A DNA stretch of 27,973 nucleotides from CAYUFB01 sp964444125 (GTDB lineage Bacteria > Patescibacteriota > Dojkabacteria > B142 > JAFGMG01): the NCBI GenBank assembly GCA_964444125.1, contig CAYUFB010000016.1, positions 1-27,973 of the forward strand, read 5' to 3'. Within the stretch, counting starts at the first letter, position 1; each line of letters begins with the position of its first letter. Under the pieces are notes generated by a model. The model saw only the letters and a program-made list of their open reading frames with translations. It was not told the origin of the DNA and did not search any database. This document shows, piece by piece, positions 7,680-16,192 of this stretch. Position numbers and translations under genes: made by a program.

Positions 7680-10600
7680 ATGAAACTTCTCACAAAGTTC
7701 AAAAGCCCCAAGGTGTTTGCAACTATTCTTACTTTCTTTCTTGTCTTTCAAAACGTGGCACCAGTCATGGCTATTGTCTCAGAGAATGAAAATATTGTTG
7801 AACCTGCGCTGCCCCAAGAAGATAATACGGCTACAGATTTGATAGAAAGTGAAGATGAACCTGAGGTTGATATTATTGAAGAAGAAGAAATAATCGAAAC
7901 AGCTCCATCGATACTTAGTAGTAGCATTGAGGCAAACAAAATCACTTTTGGCAGCATCCAGACAGAGACCCAATACAAATATCACAATAATGAATTAGTC
8001 AACGTCACTTTCTTGTCATTGCCCAAAGGTGACTATTATCTAAGTATCGAACAAGTTGAAACAGAATACGGAGTAGGATATGAGATTTTGAGCAACCTTG
8101 AGAATGGGACATTTTTGTATAACCTCAACTTACCTGCATCTACAAACGATGTAGAGATCAAATATTCTGAAGATGGTGTGTCATTTGAATCAGTACAAAA
8201 CAATCTCCAACAAAAATCTGAGTCAGTAACAATCTACAATTTGAACCATTTCACAATTTTTGTGGTTACTCCTGTAGATCCACTTAATGATGGCAATGAT
8301 ATACTTCCAGGTACTACAATAGTAACACCTGTTTCTTCAGGAAATTGGTATTATTACACTTACTATAATTCTTCAATACCAACAGCAGCTGGTGCTTCAG
8401 TGTCTTTCGAAATAGGACCAGATAGCTTACCAAACGGCTCTCTTGGAAGCTTAAAACTTCAATCCGGCACTAGAGGTTCGAAAGCAATAATGAGTTCCAA
8501 TGAGTTTGATGGTATCAAACTTAGTGATATCACAGATCTTTCATATGATACTTACGTATCTTCAAGTACTGGAGCTAACCTTGCTCCTTATATAAATATC
8601 TACTTCGACCTTGATAATAATGGCATTTATGATGGAGGAGTCAATGATGATTTCATAACATTTTCAACTTCTGAAGCTGGAGAAACTGTTGTATTAAATT
8701 CATGGCAAAGCTGGGATCTGACATCAGTTGATTGGTATAGTAGATATGGCAAACTTACGAATGGAGTTCGGGTCAGAGATATATTTACAAGTATTCAGAC
8801 AAATTTTCCTAACGCCACAATTATCGATCCATATAATACTGGTGGTGGTGGATTTATTATAAATGGTGGGGATTCGAGTACTGAAGGGTGGTCAAATTTC
8901 ACAGGTTACGTAGATAATTTAGTATTAAATAGCCACAATTACGATTTCGAACCCGCTATTCAATTACTTCCATCAGATTCGAAATTTGTAGAATCACCAA
9001 AATATGTTAGGGAAAATAATGCTGGAGACTTGGCAGCAGAAGTTCATGTAACTAATCTTGTCTCAGCAGTAAGATTCCAACTAAATGGAGGCGCATACAT
9101 CGATGGTACATACACAAATCAAGTAAACTCTTCACTTGATCGATGGATATTAAGAACAGCAATACCAGCTGGAGAATATATTGTAACTGGAGAGATGTTG
9201 ATAGGATCTACTTGGTACCCAATAACTGGCAGTGGAGTTGTTTATTCAATTGATTTGCCAAATGTAGAATACATTAAACCAGGTGTAGATGGAGAAATAG
9301 TTAGACCAGGTGATAATCCTGTAAGAATCAAACACGAGGACGAGTTTAATCAATTCAATAATGCTACTTTCGAACTTTATAGTTATGACTCATCAACAAG
9401 CCTCACAGGCGGACTAATTGGTTCATATACAATTAATAGATCAGATTGTGATCTTAGACAGGCAGGCAACTATGTACTTTGTGATATAAATACATCAAGC
9501 ACATGGGTAGCATTAGCAGAAGGAGAATACAAAGTCAGATTAGAAACCAATACATATGCAAATAACGGAATACGTTTTCATAACAACTTCTGGTCAAAAT
9601 ACTTTTTAGTAGATGGAACAAGACCAACAGTTGATTATTTCGACACGGAACCTGAAGGAGTAAGAGTATTCAAAAATTCTTTATCAGTAAAGGCACTAGC
9701 ATCAGATGCTACTCCTGGTGATATTGAACACGTATCTTTCTATTTCAGGACTCCTAGAGCCGATGGTCAATGTGTTGACAATGAAGCTGCTGGAACTGCA
9801 ACATTGGCACAAAATATTCTAAACGATGGTGACAATATATACACACACACATTTGATACAACATCTCTTGCAGATGGTGAATATTGTGTATTTGCAAAAG
9901 CAATGGACACTGCAAAAAATCATAGCAATCCAGCACAATCGATTAAAATCACAATCGATAAGACCCCACCATCCAAACCAGTTATGAAAACTATCATCAA
10001 TAGAGACACAGGGGCAGTTCTAGGATGCGGAGGATATACAAATACTACAAATATCAAAATCGAGTGGGAGCAAAACCCAGAAAGTGATATTGCAGGATAT
10101 TGGTTTGGCACAAGATTGAACCCAAAACATAAATATGTCACATACCCAACAACCTTCTACAATGGTAGTATGACTCCTGGGAATGCACCATATTATTACA
10201 CAATCATTGCAGTAGATAATGTCGGAAACGAATCAGAGATATCCGATCAATGCGGTCTCATATTAGATCAAACTTCACCAGTAGCAACAATCACATCACA
10301 CAATGATGGAGATATAGTACATGGAACAATCGATATCACGGGAGTCGTCACCGATGAATACTTAAGCCATTATTGGTTTGTTGTTGTCAATCAATCAGGC
10401 ACACAAGTAGCAGGACCAGACAAAGTCGATTCAACCGACAATCCAATGATTAGAACATTTAGTTGGAATACCAACAATGTAGATGATGGAGTTTATACAA
10501 TCAAACTTGAAGCAAGAGACAAAGCAGGAAATAAATCACCAAATCAAGCTCCTGTTCTATCAGATCCAGAAAGTCCTACTGATTCAATTGACTGGGTACA

Positions 10601-11819
10601 AGTCACAGTCAACAATTTGACCAAAGTAAGCGGTTATAAATTTGAAGATATCAATCAAAACGGAGTCTGGGATGAAGGAGAAGATGGGCTTGCAAATTGG
10701 GTAATCGAGGTAGTTGAAGCAGAACAAAATGGACTTGTTCCAGTAGCTCTTGAAAGTGCGATTTCTGCCACAACTGATGAAAATGGATACTTCGAAATGT
10801 ATCTACCAGTTGGGACACATACATTATGTGAAATAAATCAACCAGGATGGGTCCAAACCTTCCCTGAGGCTTGCCATGAAGTAATAGTTACCGGGGATGA
10901 CCTTGAGATCAGTATAAATAGTTCTGAGCAACCTCTATACTTTGGGAACTATTTTGATCTATTCCCAGTTATATCACTTACCGGGCCAGCAAGTATAATA
11001 CTTGGACAGACAGCAACATTTGTAGCAGAAGTAGTAGATGGAGGCAACGAACCATACACAATTGAGTGGGGTGGTGAATGTGCTCTTATAAATTCATTAA
11101 GTTATGAGTTGACCCCAGCAAATATCGGCAATCATAGTTGTTCCGTCACAATCACTGATCTAGATGGAGATACACATACTGCAAATTTCACAGTAGTAGT
11201 CAATCCACTCCCAGTAATCACTGATCCAAATACTACACCAGTTACAACACCTAGCCCAACTGTTACAAATACACAAACGACATCTAGTGTACTTGGATTT
11301 GGCGATGGATTCCCTGAGTCATCACTTGTAACAACCAGCCAAGCCGAAGAGAATGAAGAAGGCTCAGTACTTGGACTTACCTGTGAATCCCCATCTCTTA
11401 CAAACGGATATGTATACTATGATGAAAATAACAATTCCAAAAAAGATTCATCAGAAAAGGGACTGAAAAATGTAACTGTTCGAGTCTATATGAATGAAAA
11501 TGGTGAAAGAACATTAGTATCCAAGACCAAAACAGACGACAATGGATACTGGCAGACAAACCTCTGTCCTGGAGATTATGAAGTTGAGATCGACAAAGAT
11601 ACATTGCCAGATGACGCAAAGATCTCTGATGACGATCTAGTCAAAGGAATAAGTATCAAAGCAGACGAAGAACTAAACGATGTCAATTTTGAAATTGACA
11701 AAGATGGTTTCAACTTCAATGTATTGTGGTGTTTGATACCACTTGCAATACTAGGCTTATTGTCACTTGGATATTATGTCTTAAACAGAGACAAGAGTAT
11801 CAAAGTCAAAGAAAACTAA
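7680..11819 (+). CDS. Giant surface protein with Ig-like, PKD-like and SdrD_B-like domains
   Basis: A 1379-residue secreted, membrane-anchored protein. A signal peptide (about residues 1-31, ending VMA) leads to an acidic segment and a beta-rich N-terminal region. A jelly-roll-like domain follows, with a Ca-binding type loop DLDNNGIYDGG near residue 315. Tandem Ig/Fn3-like domains come next (about 640-980, with TPPSKP and TSPVATITS joints), then an SdrD_B-like domain (about 981-1093, GYKFEDINQNGVWDEGEDG), a PKD-like domain (about 1093-1178) and a Thr/Pro/Ser linker with two VLG motifs (SSVLGFGD, GSVLGLTC). A second SdrD_B-like domain (GYVYYDENNNSKKDSSEKG), a single transmembrane helix (about 1342-1365) and a short basic tail end it. 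No LPxTG is seen. The likely role is adhesion or cell-surface architecture. ATG 7680 is chosen over GTG 7647 because it starts a proper signal peptide. A terminator follows. Confidence 0.88.
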   Translation: MKLLTKFKSPKVFATILTFFLVFQNVAPVMAIVSENENIVEPALPQEDNTATDLIESEDEPEVDIIEEEEIIETAPSILSSSIEANKITFGSIQTETQYKYHNNELVNVTFLSLPKGDYYLSIEQVETEYGVGYEILSNLENGTFLYNLNLPASTNDVEIKYSEDGVSFESVQNNLQQKSESVTIYNLNHFTIFVVTPVDPLNDGNDILPGTTIVTPVSSGNWYYYTYYNSSIPTAAGASVSFEIGPDSLPNGSLGSLKLQSGTRGSKAIMSSNEFDGIKLSDITDLSYDTYVSSSTGANLAPYINIYFDLDNNGIYDGGVNDDFITFSTSEAGETVVLNSWQSWDLTSVDWYSRYGKLTNGVRVRDIFTSIQTNFPNATIIDPYNTGGGGFIINGGDSSTEGWSNFTGYVDNLVLNSHNYDFEPAIQLLPSDSKFVESPKYVRENNAGDLAAEVHVTNLVSAVRFQLNGGAYIDGTYTNQVNSSLDRWILRTAIPAGEYIVTGEMLIGSTWYPITGSGVVYSIDLPNVEYIKPGVDGEIVRPGDNPVRIKHEDEFNQFNNATFELYSYDSSTSLTGGLIGSYTINRSDCDLRQAGNYVLCDINTSSTWVALAEGEYKVRLETNTYANNGIRFHNNFWSKYFLVDGTRPTVDYFDTEPEGVRVFKNSLSVKALASDATPGDIEHVSFYFRTPRADGQCVDNEAAGTATLAQNILNDGDNIYTHTFDTTSLADGEYCVFAKAMDTAKNHSNPAQSIKITIDKTPPSKPVMKTIINRDTGAVLGCGGYTNTTNIKIEWEQNPESDIAGYWFGTRLNPKHKYVTYPTTFYNGSMTPGNAPYYYTIIAVDNVGNESEISDQCGLILDQTSPVATITSHNDGDIVHGTIDITGVVTDEYLSHYWFVVVNQSGTQVAGPDKVDSTDNPMIRTFSWNTNNVDDGVYTIKLEARDKAGNKSPNQAPVLSDPESPTDSIDWVQVTVNNLTKVSGYKFEDINQNGVWDEGEDGLANWVIEVVEAEQNGLVPVALESAISATTDENGYFEMYLPVGTHTLCEINQPGWVQTFPEACHEVIVTGDDLEISINSSEQPLYFGNYFDLFPVISLTGPASIILGQTATFVAEVVDGGNEPYTIEWGGECALINSLSYELTPANIGNHSCSVTITDLDGDTHTANFTVVVNPLPVITDPNTTPVTTPSPTVTNTQTTSSVLGFGDGFPESSLVTTSQAEENEEGSVLGLTCESPSLTNGYVYYDENNNSKKDSSEKGLKNVTVRVYMNENGERTLVSKTKTDDNGYWQTNLCPGDYEVEIDKDTLPDDAKISDDDLVKGISIKADEELNDVNFEIDKDGFNFNVLWCLIPLAILGLLSLGYYVLNRDKSIKVKEN

Positions 11820-11840
11820 GATACAATTAATAACAGTTTC

Positions 11841-11871
11841 AAAAAGCCAAGCAGGATGCTTGGCTTTTTTA
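11841..11871 (+). terminator. Rho-independent terminator of the surface protein gene
   Basis: An inverted repeat (GCCAAGCA, loop GGA, TGCTTGGC) is flanked by A-rich sequence and ends in six T, 21 nt after the stop at 11819. It is the clearest intrinsic terminator in the window. Confidence 0.93.
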
Positions 11872-11915
11872 TTCGTTCATTATAGAATAAAATATATTGT
11901 TATTATTCATACATT

Positions 11916-12527
11916 TTGCGGAAACAAGCATCAGAAATAAAAATTAAAATCACTAAAGACGAATTAGATATACTTATCCAGTGGCTCAAAAAAAACTCTG
12001 AGTATACAGGACAATACCATCAAGTCGATTTATATCTTGAACCAAAAAGCAATTCATTTAAGTTCAAGAACAAACTTGGATTTATTGATGCCAGTAAGTA
12101 TCTAAAAGTGAGACTTACAGATCAAAAAGACTACATCATTTCTAGAACCTGGTATAACGACAAGAAAAACTCACTTGATGGGCTATATTATACTGAAACA
12201 AAAGTTGAAGTACACGATGGACGTGCTGCATTGGATCTTTTTTTGTCCCTTGATTATAAACTTGATACAAAGATAGACAAATACAAAAACGTATATAAGT
12301 ACAATGATTATAGAATTGAAATCGATGAAGTTGACAAATTAGGTGTATTTGTTGAAATTATTATCAACAAAAAATTAAAAAATCCTCTAAATTACAAACT
12401 ACAAATTTGCGAGCTATTGAAGGAAATCGGGCTTTCAAACTGTGAAATGCAAACTAGAGGATATGCTGTCATGTCTTGGAACAAAAAATTCGACTTTACC
12501 CAAAAGTACTATAAAGTTGCTAATTGA
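11916..12527 (+). CDS. CYTH domain protein (class IV adenylate cyclase / triphosphatase-like)
   Basis: A 203-residue protein with the CYTH triphosphate-tunnel fold. Family features in order: an N-terminal charged strand SEIKIKI, YHQVDLYLE (the QxDxY strand), YLKVRLT, TETKVEV, then KIDKYKNVYKYNDYRIEIDEV and GVFVEIII. Members hydrolyse inorganic or organic triphosphates or, in the CyaB branch, make cAMP. The hallmark ExExK motif reads ExKxK here (Glu7, Lys9, Lys11), so metal binding may be altered, and the usual late VEIE reads VEII. The start is probably TTG 11916, since no ATG lies before the first conserved strand; TATTAT-like sequence about 10 nt upstream fits a leaderless start. The gene ends in TGA, which supports the standard code. 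The exact reaction cannot be assigned. Confidence 0.75.
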   Translation: MRKQASEIKIKITKDELDILIQWLKKNSEYTGQYHQVDLYLEPKSNSFKFKNKLGFIDASKYLKVRLTDQKDYIISRTWYNDKKNSLDGLYYTETKVEVHDGRAALDLFLSLDYKLDTKIDKYKNVYKYNDYRIEIDEVDKLGVFVEIIINKKLKNPLNYKLQICELLKEIGLSNCEMQTRGYAVMSWNKKFDFTQKYYKVAN

Positions 12528-12540
12528 TCTTCGAATACAC

Positions 12541-12564
12541 TATAATCCCTGAAATTACTATAAA
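12541..12564 (+). promoter_or_regulatory. Two -10-like boxes before the 5'-nucleotidase-like gene
   Basis: TATAAT at 12541-12546 and TATAAA at 12559-12564 precede ATG 12570. The second is 5 nt from the start codon and fits leaderless initiation. The first would give a leader of about 17 nt. No ribosome binding site is visible. Confidence 0.45.
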
Positions 12565-12569
12565 CCACG

Positions 12570-13460
12570 ATGGCAGGACATTTTGCCACGGAAATAGAGA
12601 AAGGTATCATTTCGAGAATCACGGAAGGAGCACTAGCGGTCTTAAACAATCACCCAGAAATTGAATGTAATGAAAGTTTATCTCCAGCCTTGTACAAATT
12701 TGTTGAAGGGGCCTTAGAAGGAAGGGAAATCAATTTAATTACGGATTTTGATAGTACTATAACTGATGTGCCATCAAGACTAAATTGCTATACCTGCATA
12801 GACAATTTGATCCCAGAAACACCAATGAGAAAGGCATTTATTCAGCATTGTGCATATCAAGCTCCCAAAGAGACTGTAGAGCAGTCCCTTGTTCTATCGG
12901 GGCTGAGTAATGCATCATATTTTTTGAAAAATAATGAAGATGGATCAAACAGGATTGACCCTGAAAAACTTGACAAGGCAATAGAAGAATTAACACCTAG
13001 AGATGGTATTTCAGACCTACTTCAACTTTTTACACAAGATAATAGCAGAGTCGTTGTTGTATCTGCTGGTATTATGGAAGTTATTCAAGCATTTTTTCAG
13101 ACTCATTTTCCTAAAGGCTTCTCACCAATTATTATTGCAAATAGTATATCCAGCCCGGTAGATATAAATAATGTTATTACAAAGTTTAACAAACCTGGAC
13201 GCTTCAATGATGCCCCTTCTATCAGACAGCTTGAGGCCTTAGAAGGCTCTCCACAAGAACTCAATTTACCTACATGTATCCAAATTGGCGACAAACCAGA
13301 AGACTTGAAAATTGTCCAGGAAGGAATCAGGATTGGGATTGGAGTATCTCTTGAAGATTGTGATATATTATTGCCTGCAAACTGCTCTATGGAAGCTATA
13401 ACCGAAATGTTTAGACATATATTTGAACAAATTAATATCAAGCAAGAGCCACAGCAATAA
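12570..13460 (+). CDS. HAD-family pyrimidine 5'-nucleotidase-like (UMPH-1 / NT5C3 type)
   Basis: A 296-residue HAD-superfamily phosphatase that most resembles cytosolic 5'-nucleotidase III, which dephosphorylates pyrimidine mononucleotides. HAD motif I is DFDSTIT (Asp59 nucleophile, Asp61 acid/base; the family usually has DFDRT or DFDKT). A helical cap follows (about 70-145), then PRDGISDLL, motif II in VVVVSAGIMEVI, and motif IV as IQIGDKPEDLKIV with the metal-binding acids. The eukaryotic family is better known, but bacterial relatives exist. The gene probably acts in nucleotide salvage, which suits a host-dependent organism; that is inference. Another HAD phosphatase specificity is possible. 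Confidence 0.75.
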   Translation: MAGHFATEIEKGIISRITEGALAVLNNHPEIECNESLSPALYKFVEGALEGREINLITDFDSTITDVPSRLNCYTCIDNLIPETPMRKAFIQHCAYQAPKETVEQSLVLSGLSNASYFLKNNEDGSNRIDPEKLDKAIEELTPRDGISDLLQLFTQDNSRVVVVSAGIMEVIQAFFQTHFPKGFSPIIIANSISSPVDINNVITKFNKPGRFNDAPSIRQLEALEGSPQELNLPTCIQIGDKPEDLKIVQEGIRIGIGVSLEDCDILLPANCSMEAITEMFRHIFEQINIKQEPQQ

Positions 13461-13489
13461 TTATTGCCCAAAACAAATATCAAACCTGC

Positions 13490-13505
13490 TATAATTTGTT
13501 ATATT
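13490..13505 (+). promoter_or_regulatory. -10 boxes before GNAT gene
   Basis: TATAAT at 13490-13495 and TATATT at 13500-13505 precede ATG 13518, giving leaders of about 16 or 6 nt. No ribosome binding site is visible. Confidence 0.4.
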
Positions 13506-13517
13506 AAAAATCTCTCT

Positions 13518-14027
13518 ATGGTCGTTTGTATCACAAAGCTTAGCATAGAAGACTGGAGTGAATACAAAGCACTTAGACTTAAAGCTCTCAAGGAAGACCC
13601 TCTTGCTTTCAGCGACTCATTTGAAGAAGCACTAGAAAAGATCGACGACCATTGGCTCAATCACCTCAAATCCGACAAAACATCATCAGTTTCTTTATTC
13701 GCCAAAAGCAACGAGAAATTGATAGGTATGGTTGCATTGATTTTTAGCCACAAAAACAAAACTGCTCACACAGTAGAACTTGTGGGAAATTATGTAGACA
13801 AAGACTATAGAGGACAAGGAGTAGGTAGCATGATGATGGAAGCAATAATCAACGAAGCTAAATCAAATCCAAAGATCAAAAAAATCATTTTAGATGTAGT
13901 TGCAACTCAACTACCTGGGATCAAACTATATGAAAAATATGGCTTTAAGAAAGTTGGCAAAAGAAAAGATCAATTTTTTCATGACGGCAAATACTATGAT
14001 TTAATCCAAATGGAGAAGTTTTTATAA
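13518..14027 (+). CDS. GNAT-family N-acetyltransferase
   Basis: A 169-residue acetyl-CoA-dependent acyltransferase of the GCN5-related family. The N-terminal strand and helices (WSEYKALRLKALKEDPLAF) are typical of RimI-like and antibiotic/amine acetyltransferases. Motif A is VDKDYRGQGVGSMMMEA, whose RGQGVG loop holds the CoA pyrophosphate. Motif B is near the C-terminus (GIKLYEKYGFKKVGKR), followed by the YYDLIQMEK strand. ATG 13518 is chosen. A TTG 54 bp upstream is in frame, but it lies before the TATAAT box and would encode promoter sequence. The acceptor substrate cannot be read from sequence. The next gene begins 20 nt downstream. Confidence 0.92.
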   Translation: MVVCITKLSIEDWSEYKALRLKALKEDPLAFSDSFEEALEKIDDHWLNHLKSDKTSSVSLFAKSNEKLIGMVALIFSHKNKTAHTVELVGNYVDKDYRGQGVGSMMMEAIINEAKSNPKIKKIILDVVATQLPGIKLYEKYGFKKVGKRKDQFFHDGKYYDLIQMEKFL

Positions 14028-14028
14028 T
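14023..14028 (+). promoter_or_regulatory. TATAAT box before the dehydrogenase gene
   Basis: A perfect TATAAT overlaps the GNAT stop codon (TAA 14025-14027) and lies 19 nt before ATG 14048. Predicted initiation gives a leader of about 12 nt. Confidence 0.4.
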
Positions 14029-14047
14029 TATTAAATAGTTTTTGAAT

Positions 14048-14257
14048 ATGAAAATCACGACTCTCGTATCTCAATTCGAATTTACACCTGAACTTAAGCA
14101 GGAAATAGAACAGTATGGAGAACTTATTCATCAAAGTGTCACCAAAATTGACACCAAAGAAATTATTAAAAGACTTGAAAATATTGATATTGCAATTATC
14201 GGCTCATCGGGAGTCAAGGAAAAAGTGCAGAAGTATTCAATAACTGTCCCAATCTAA
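14048..14257 (+). pseudogene. D-2-hydroxyacid dehydrogenase, N-terminal fragment (frameshifted)
   Basis: The first about 67 residues form the start of the split substrate-binding domain of a D-isomer specific 2-hydroxyacid dehydrogenase (IDIAIIGSSGVKEKVQKYS). The frame ends at TAA 14255-14257 just where the family continues with a VPNLRYI-type segment. Adding one C in the CCC run at 14248-14250 restores ITVPNLRYITVMDVGTD and joins the downstream frame. ATG 14048 is preferred to TTG 14042. The lesion is one base at a short homopolymer, so an assembly error is as likely as decay. Confidence 0.8.
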
Positions 14258-14982
14258 GGTATATAACAGTAATGGACGTTGGCACAGACTTTATTGATCT
14301 CGATGCTGCTTCAAAAGCAGGGGTGAAAATAAGCAATTTAGCTGGAGTTAATTCACAATCGGTGGCAGAACATACATGGGGATTGATATTATCCCTCTCG
14401 AAAAAAATCACGGTAGCATACATCGGAATGCAACAGGATATATATGAGTACAAATATTATCTTGGAAGAGAATTAAATAAAAAAACAATTGGGATAATAG
14501 GCTTTGGCAACATTGGTTCAAAAGTTGCCCATATAGCGAAAGCTTTTGATATGAAAGTACTGGCTTATAACAGAAGTGACAAAAAATCCAATGGAGTTGA
14601 ATTTACGAGTTTAGAAAATTTGCTAAAAAACTCAGATGTGATAGTAGTTTCATTGCCACTAGCAAAAGATACAACCAATTTATTAAGTAATCAAGAATTT
14701 GATATGATGAAGCAAGATGTCATATTAGTTAATCCATCTAGAGAGATCATCATTGACAAAGAAGCTTTATTAAAAAATCTAGCTAATCAAAAGATATTTG
14801 GGTTCGCAATGGAGGCAGATATTAATGCACCATGCGACAAAGAATTTTATAAATACCCAAATGTAATAATAACACCTCATAATGCTTTTTTCACGAAAGA
14901 ATCAGAATCAAGAGTATCAGAAATAAGCATAGAAAATGTTATAAATTTCATCAAAGGAAATCCCCAAAATCTAGTCAACTAA
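14251..14982 (+). CDS. D-isomer specific 2-hydroxyacid dehydrogenase, main part
   Basis: NAD-dependent dehydrogenase that interconverts 2-oxo acids and D-2-hydroxy acids (D-lactate dehydrogenase / phosphoglycerate dehydrogenase superfamily). The Rossmann dinucleotide motif IGIIGFGNIGSKVA is clear, as are the family segments NSQSVAEHTWGLIL and DVIVVSLPLAKDT. The catalytic Arg is probably in NPSREIIID and the catalytic His in ITPHNA. The usual LDVFExEP stretch with the catalytic Glu is replaced by MEADINAPCDK, so that residue is uncertain. Translation could begin at ATG 14272, but the family alignment runs upstream through NLRYITV into the fragment ending at 14257. The stop is immediately followed by the convergent exchanger gene. 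Substrate not assignable. Confidence 0.82.
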   Translation, partial: NLRYITVMDVGTDFIDLDAASKAGVKISNLAGVNSQSVAEHTWGLILSLSKKITVAYIGMQQDIYEYKYYLGRELNKKTIGIIGFGNIGSKVAHIAKAFDMKVLAYNRSDKKSNGVEFTSLENLLKNSDVIVVSLPLAKDTTNLLSNQEFDMMKQDVILVNPSREIIIDKEALLKNLANQKIFGFAMEADINAPCDKEFYKYPNVIITPHNAFFTKESESRVSEISIENVINFIKGNPQNLVN

Positions 14983-15942
14983 CTATCCCAAATTAATCAT
15001 ATTCTCCAAAAAGAATAGGTAGAAGATAATAAGTAACCAGCCTTCCCATTTGGTGATTTGCTTCTCTTGTGTGATAAAAAAGTACATAACAGCAGCGATA
15101 AGCATAATCGGCAAAGCTGCTACCAAAATATATTCTCTAATAACCAATTCACCAAAGAAAGATGCGATGGCCATAACTCCAAGCGAATTCATAATACTTG
15201 ATCCTAGAATGCTACCTACAACAATTTCAGAATTACCACGTCTAGCTGCCTGCAAAGCAACAGCAAGCTCAGGCAAAGAAGTTCCTAGTGCGATAGCAGT
15301 GATAGCCACAATCTCAGTAGCGACTTTCAATATCTCGGCAATATTAACAACCGCATCAATAGTAAATTTCGCAGAGGAATAAAGAAAAATTGCACTAATT
15401 ACAATTTGGACAAAAATCATATAATTCCACTTCACCTTTTTGTGTTCCATCTCGAGATGAGATTTGGCCACCTTGGTATCTTCCGGATGTTTTGCACTGA
15501 TAGAATAGAGTATATAAACACCCACACCAGCAAGTGACAAGATTGCATCAAAAAAACTATATTCTCCATCAATTACTGCCAAAAGCAACAAAAAAGTAGC
15601 TCCAATAAACAATGGCAAATCTACATGCAGTAGTTCATAAGATAATTCTAACTTTTTAGCAAAAATTGCCGCAACACCTAAGACTAGAAATATATTAGTA
15701 ATATTGGATCCTAAGACATTGGCTAGAACAATTTCAGAACTACCATCAGCAACAGCAATAATAGAAGAAATCAGCTCCGGCAAAGAAGTCCCAATAGCAA
15801 CAATAGTCACACCAATTATAAAAGCAGGGATTTTGAGCAATAATCCAATTTTTTCAGCAGAACTTGTAAGCAAATCTGAGGATTTGACCAATACAAGCAC
15901 AGAAAAAAACAAAACCGCTATCCATAAGTATATTTCATTCAT
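14983..15942 (-). CDS. Calcium/sodium antiporter, CaCA family (YrbG-like)
   Basis: A 319-residue integral membrane cation exchanger with the inverted-repeat architecture of the CaCA superfamily. Two alpha-repeats are clear: GTSLPELISSIIAVADG with VLANVLGSNITNIF in the first half, and LGTSLPELAVALQAARRG with VVGSILGSSIMNSLG in the second. The Glu and the GSN/GSS motifs coordinate the cations. About ten hydrophobic helices are present, and a charged loop lies between the halves (KHPEDTKVAKSHLEMEHKK). ATG 15942 is chosen over TTG 15951. It is the third gene of a minus-strand run after xseA and xseB, 20 nt behind xseB, so probably co-transcribed. Its end abuts the convergent dehydrogenase gene. 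Confidence 0.93.
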   Translation of the reverse strand: MNEIYLWIAVLFFSVLVLVKSSDLLTSSAEKIGLLLKIPAFIIGVTIVAIGTSLPELISSIIAVADGSSEIVLANVLGSNITNIFLVLGVAAIFAKKLELSYELLHVDLPLFIGATFLLLLAVIDGEYSFFDAILSLAGVGVYILYSISAKHPEDTKVAKSHLEMEHKKVKWNYMIFVQIVISAIFLYSSAKFTIDAVVNIAEILKVATEIVAITAIALGTSLPELAVALQAARRGNSEIVVGSILGSSIMNSLGVMAIASFFGELVIREYILVAALPIMLIAAVMYFFITQEKQITKWEGWLLIIFYLFFLENMINLG

Positions 15943-15962
15943 AATCAACAATTAACTAATAT

Positions 15963-16175
15963 TTAAAATTCATCATTGCCAAGCTCTGCTTTGATTTTAG
16001 AAACCCTTAATTCATATTCTTTGATAACTTTTTCTATATCCTTAACCAGTTTCACCGCTTTTTCATATTTTTCTATTGCCTCATCCAAATCAATCTCTTC
16101 ATTTTCAAAGTATTTGACTAATTCATCAAGTTTTTTTGTTTTTTCATTAATTGTCTCTTTTCTATCATCTTTCAT
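15963..16175 (-). CDS. xseB: Exodeoxyribonuclease VII small subunit
   Basis: A 70-residue helical protein typical of XseB. KKLDELVKYFENEEIDLDEA and KYEKAVKLVKDIEKVIKEYE match the two helices that wrap the large subunit. With XseA it forms exonuclease VII, which degrades single-stranded DNA from both ends in the cytoplasm. It lies 17 nt after xseA in the same direction, the standard order. The Lys/Glu-rich composition and length are normal. Confidence 0.93.
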   Translation of the reverse strand: MKDDRKETINEKTKKLDELVKYFENEEIDLDEAIEKYEKAVKLVKDIEKVIKEYELRVSKIKAELGNDEF

Positions 16176-16192
16176 AATATTTTTTTTAATAA

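Noticed and set aside
13103..13483. 126-codon minus-strand frame
   Set aside because: Antisense shadow of the 5'-nucleotidase-like gene, which has clear HAD motifs.
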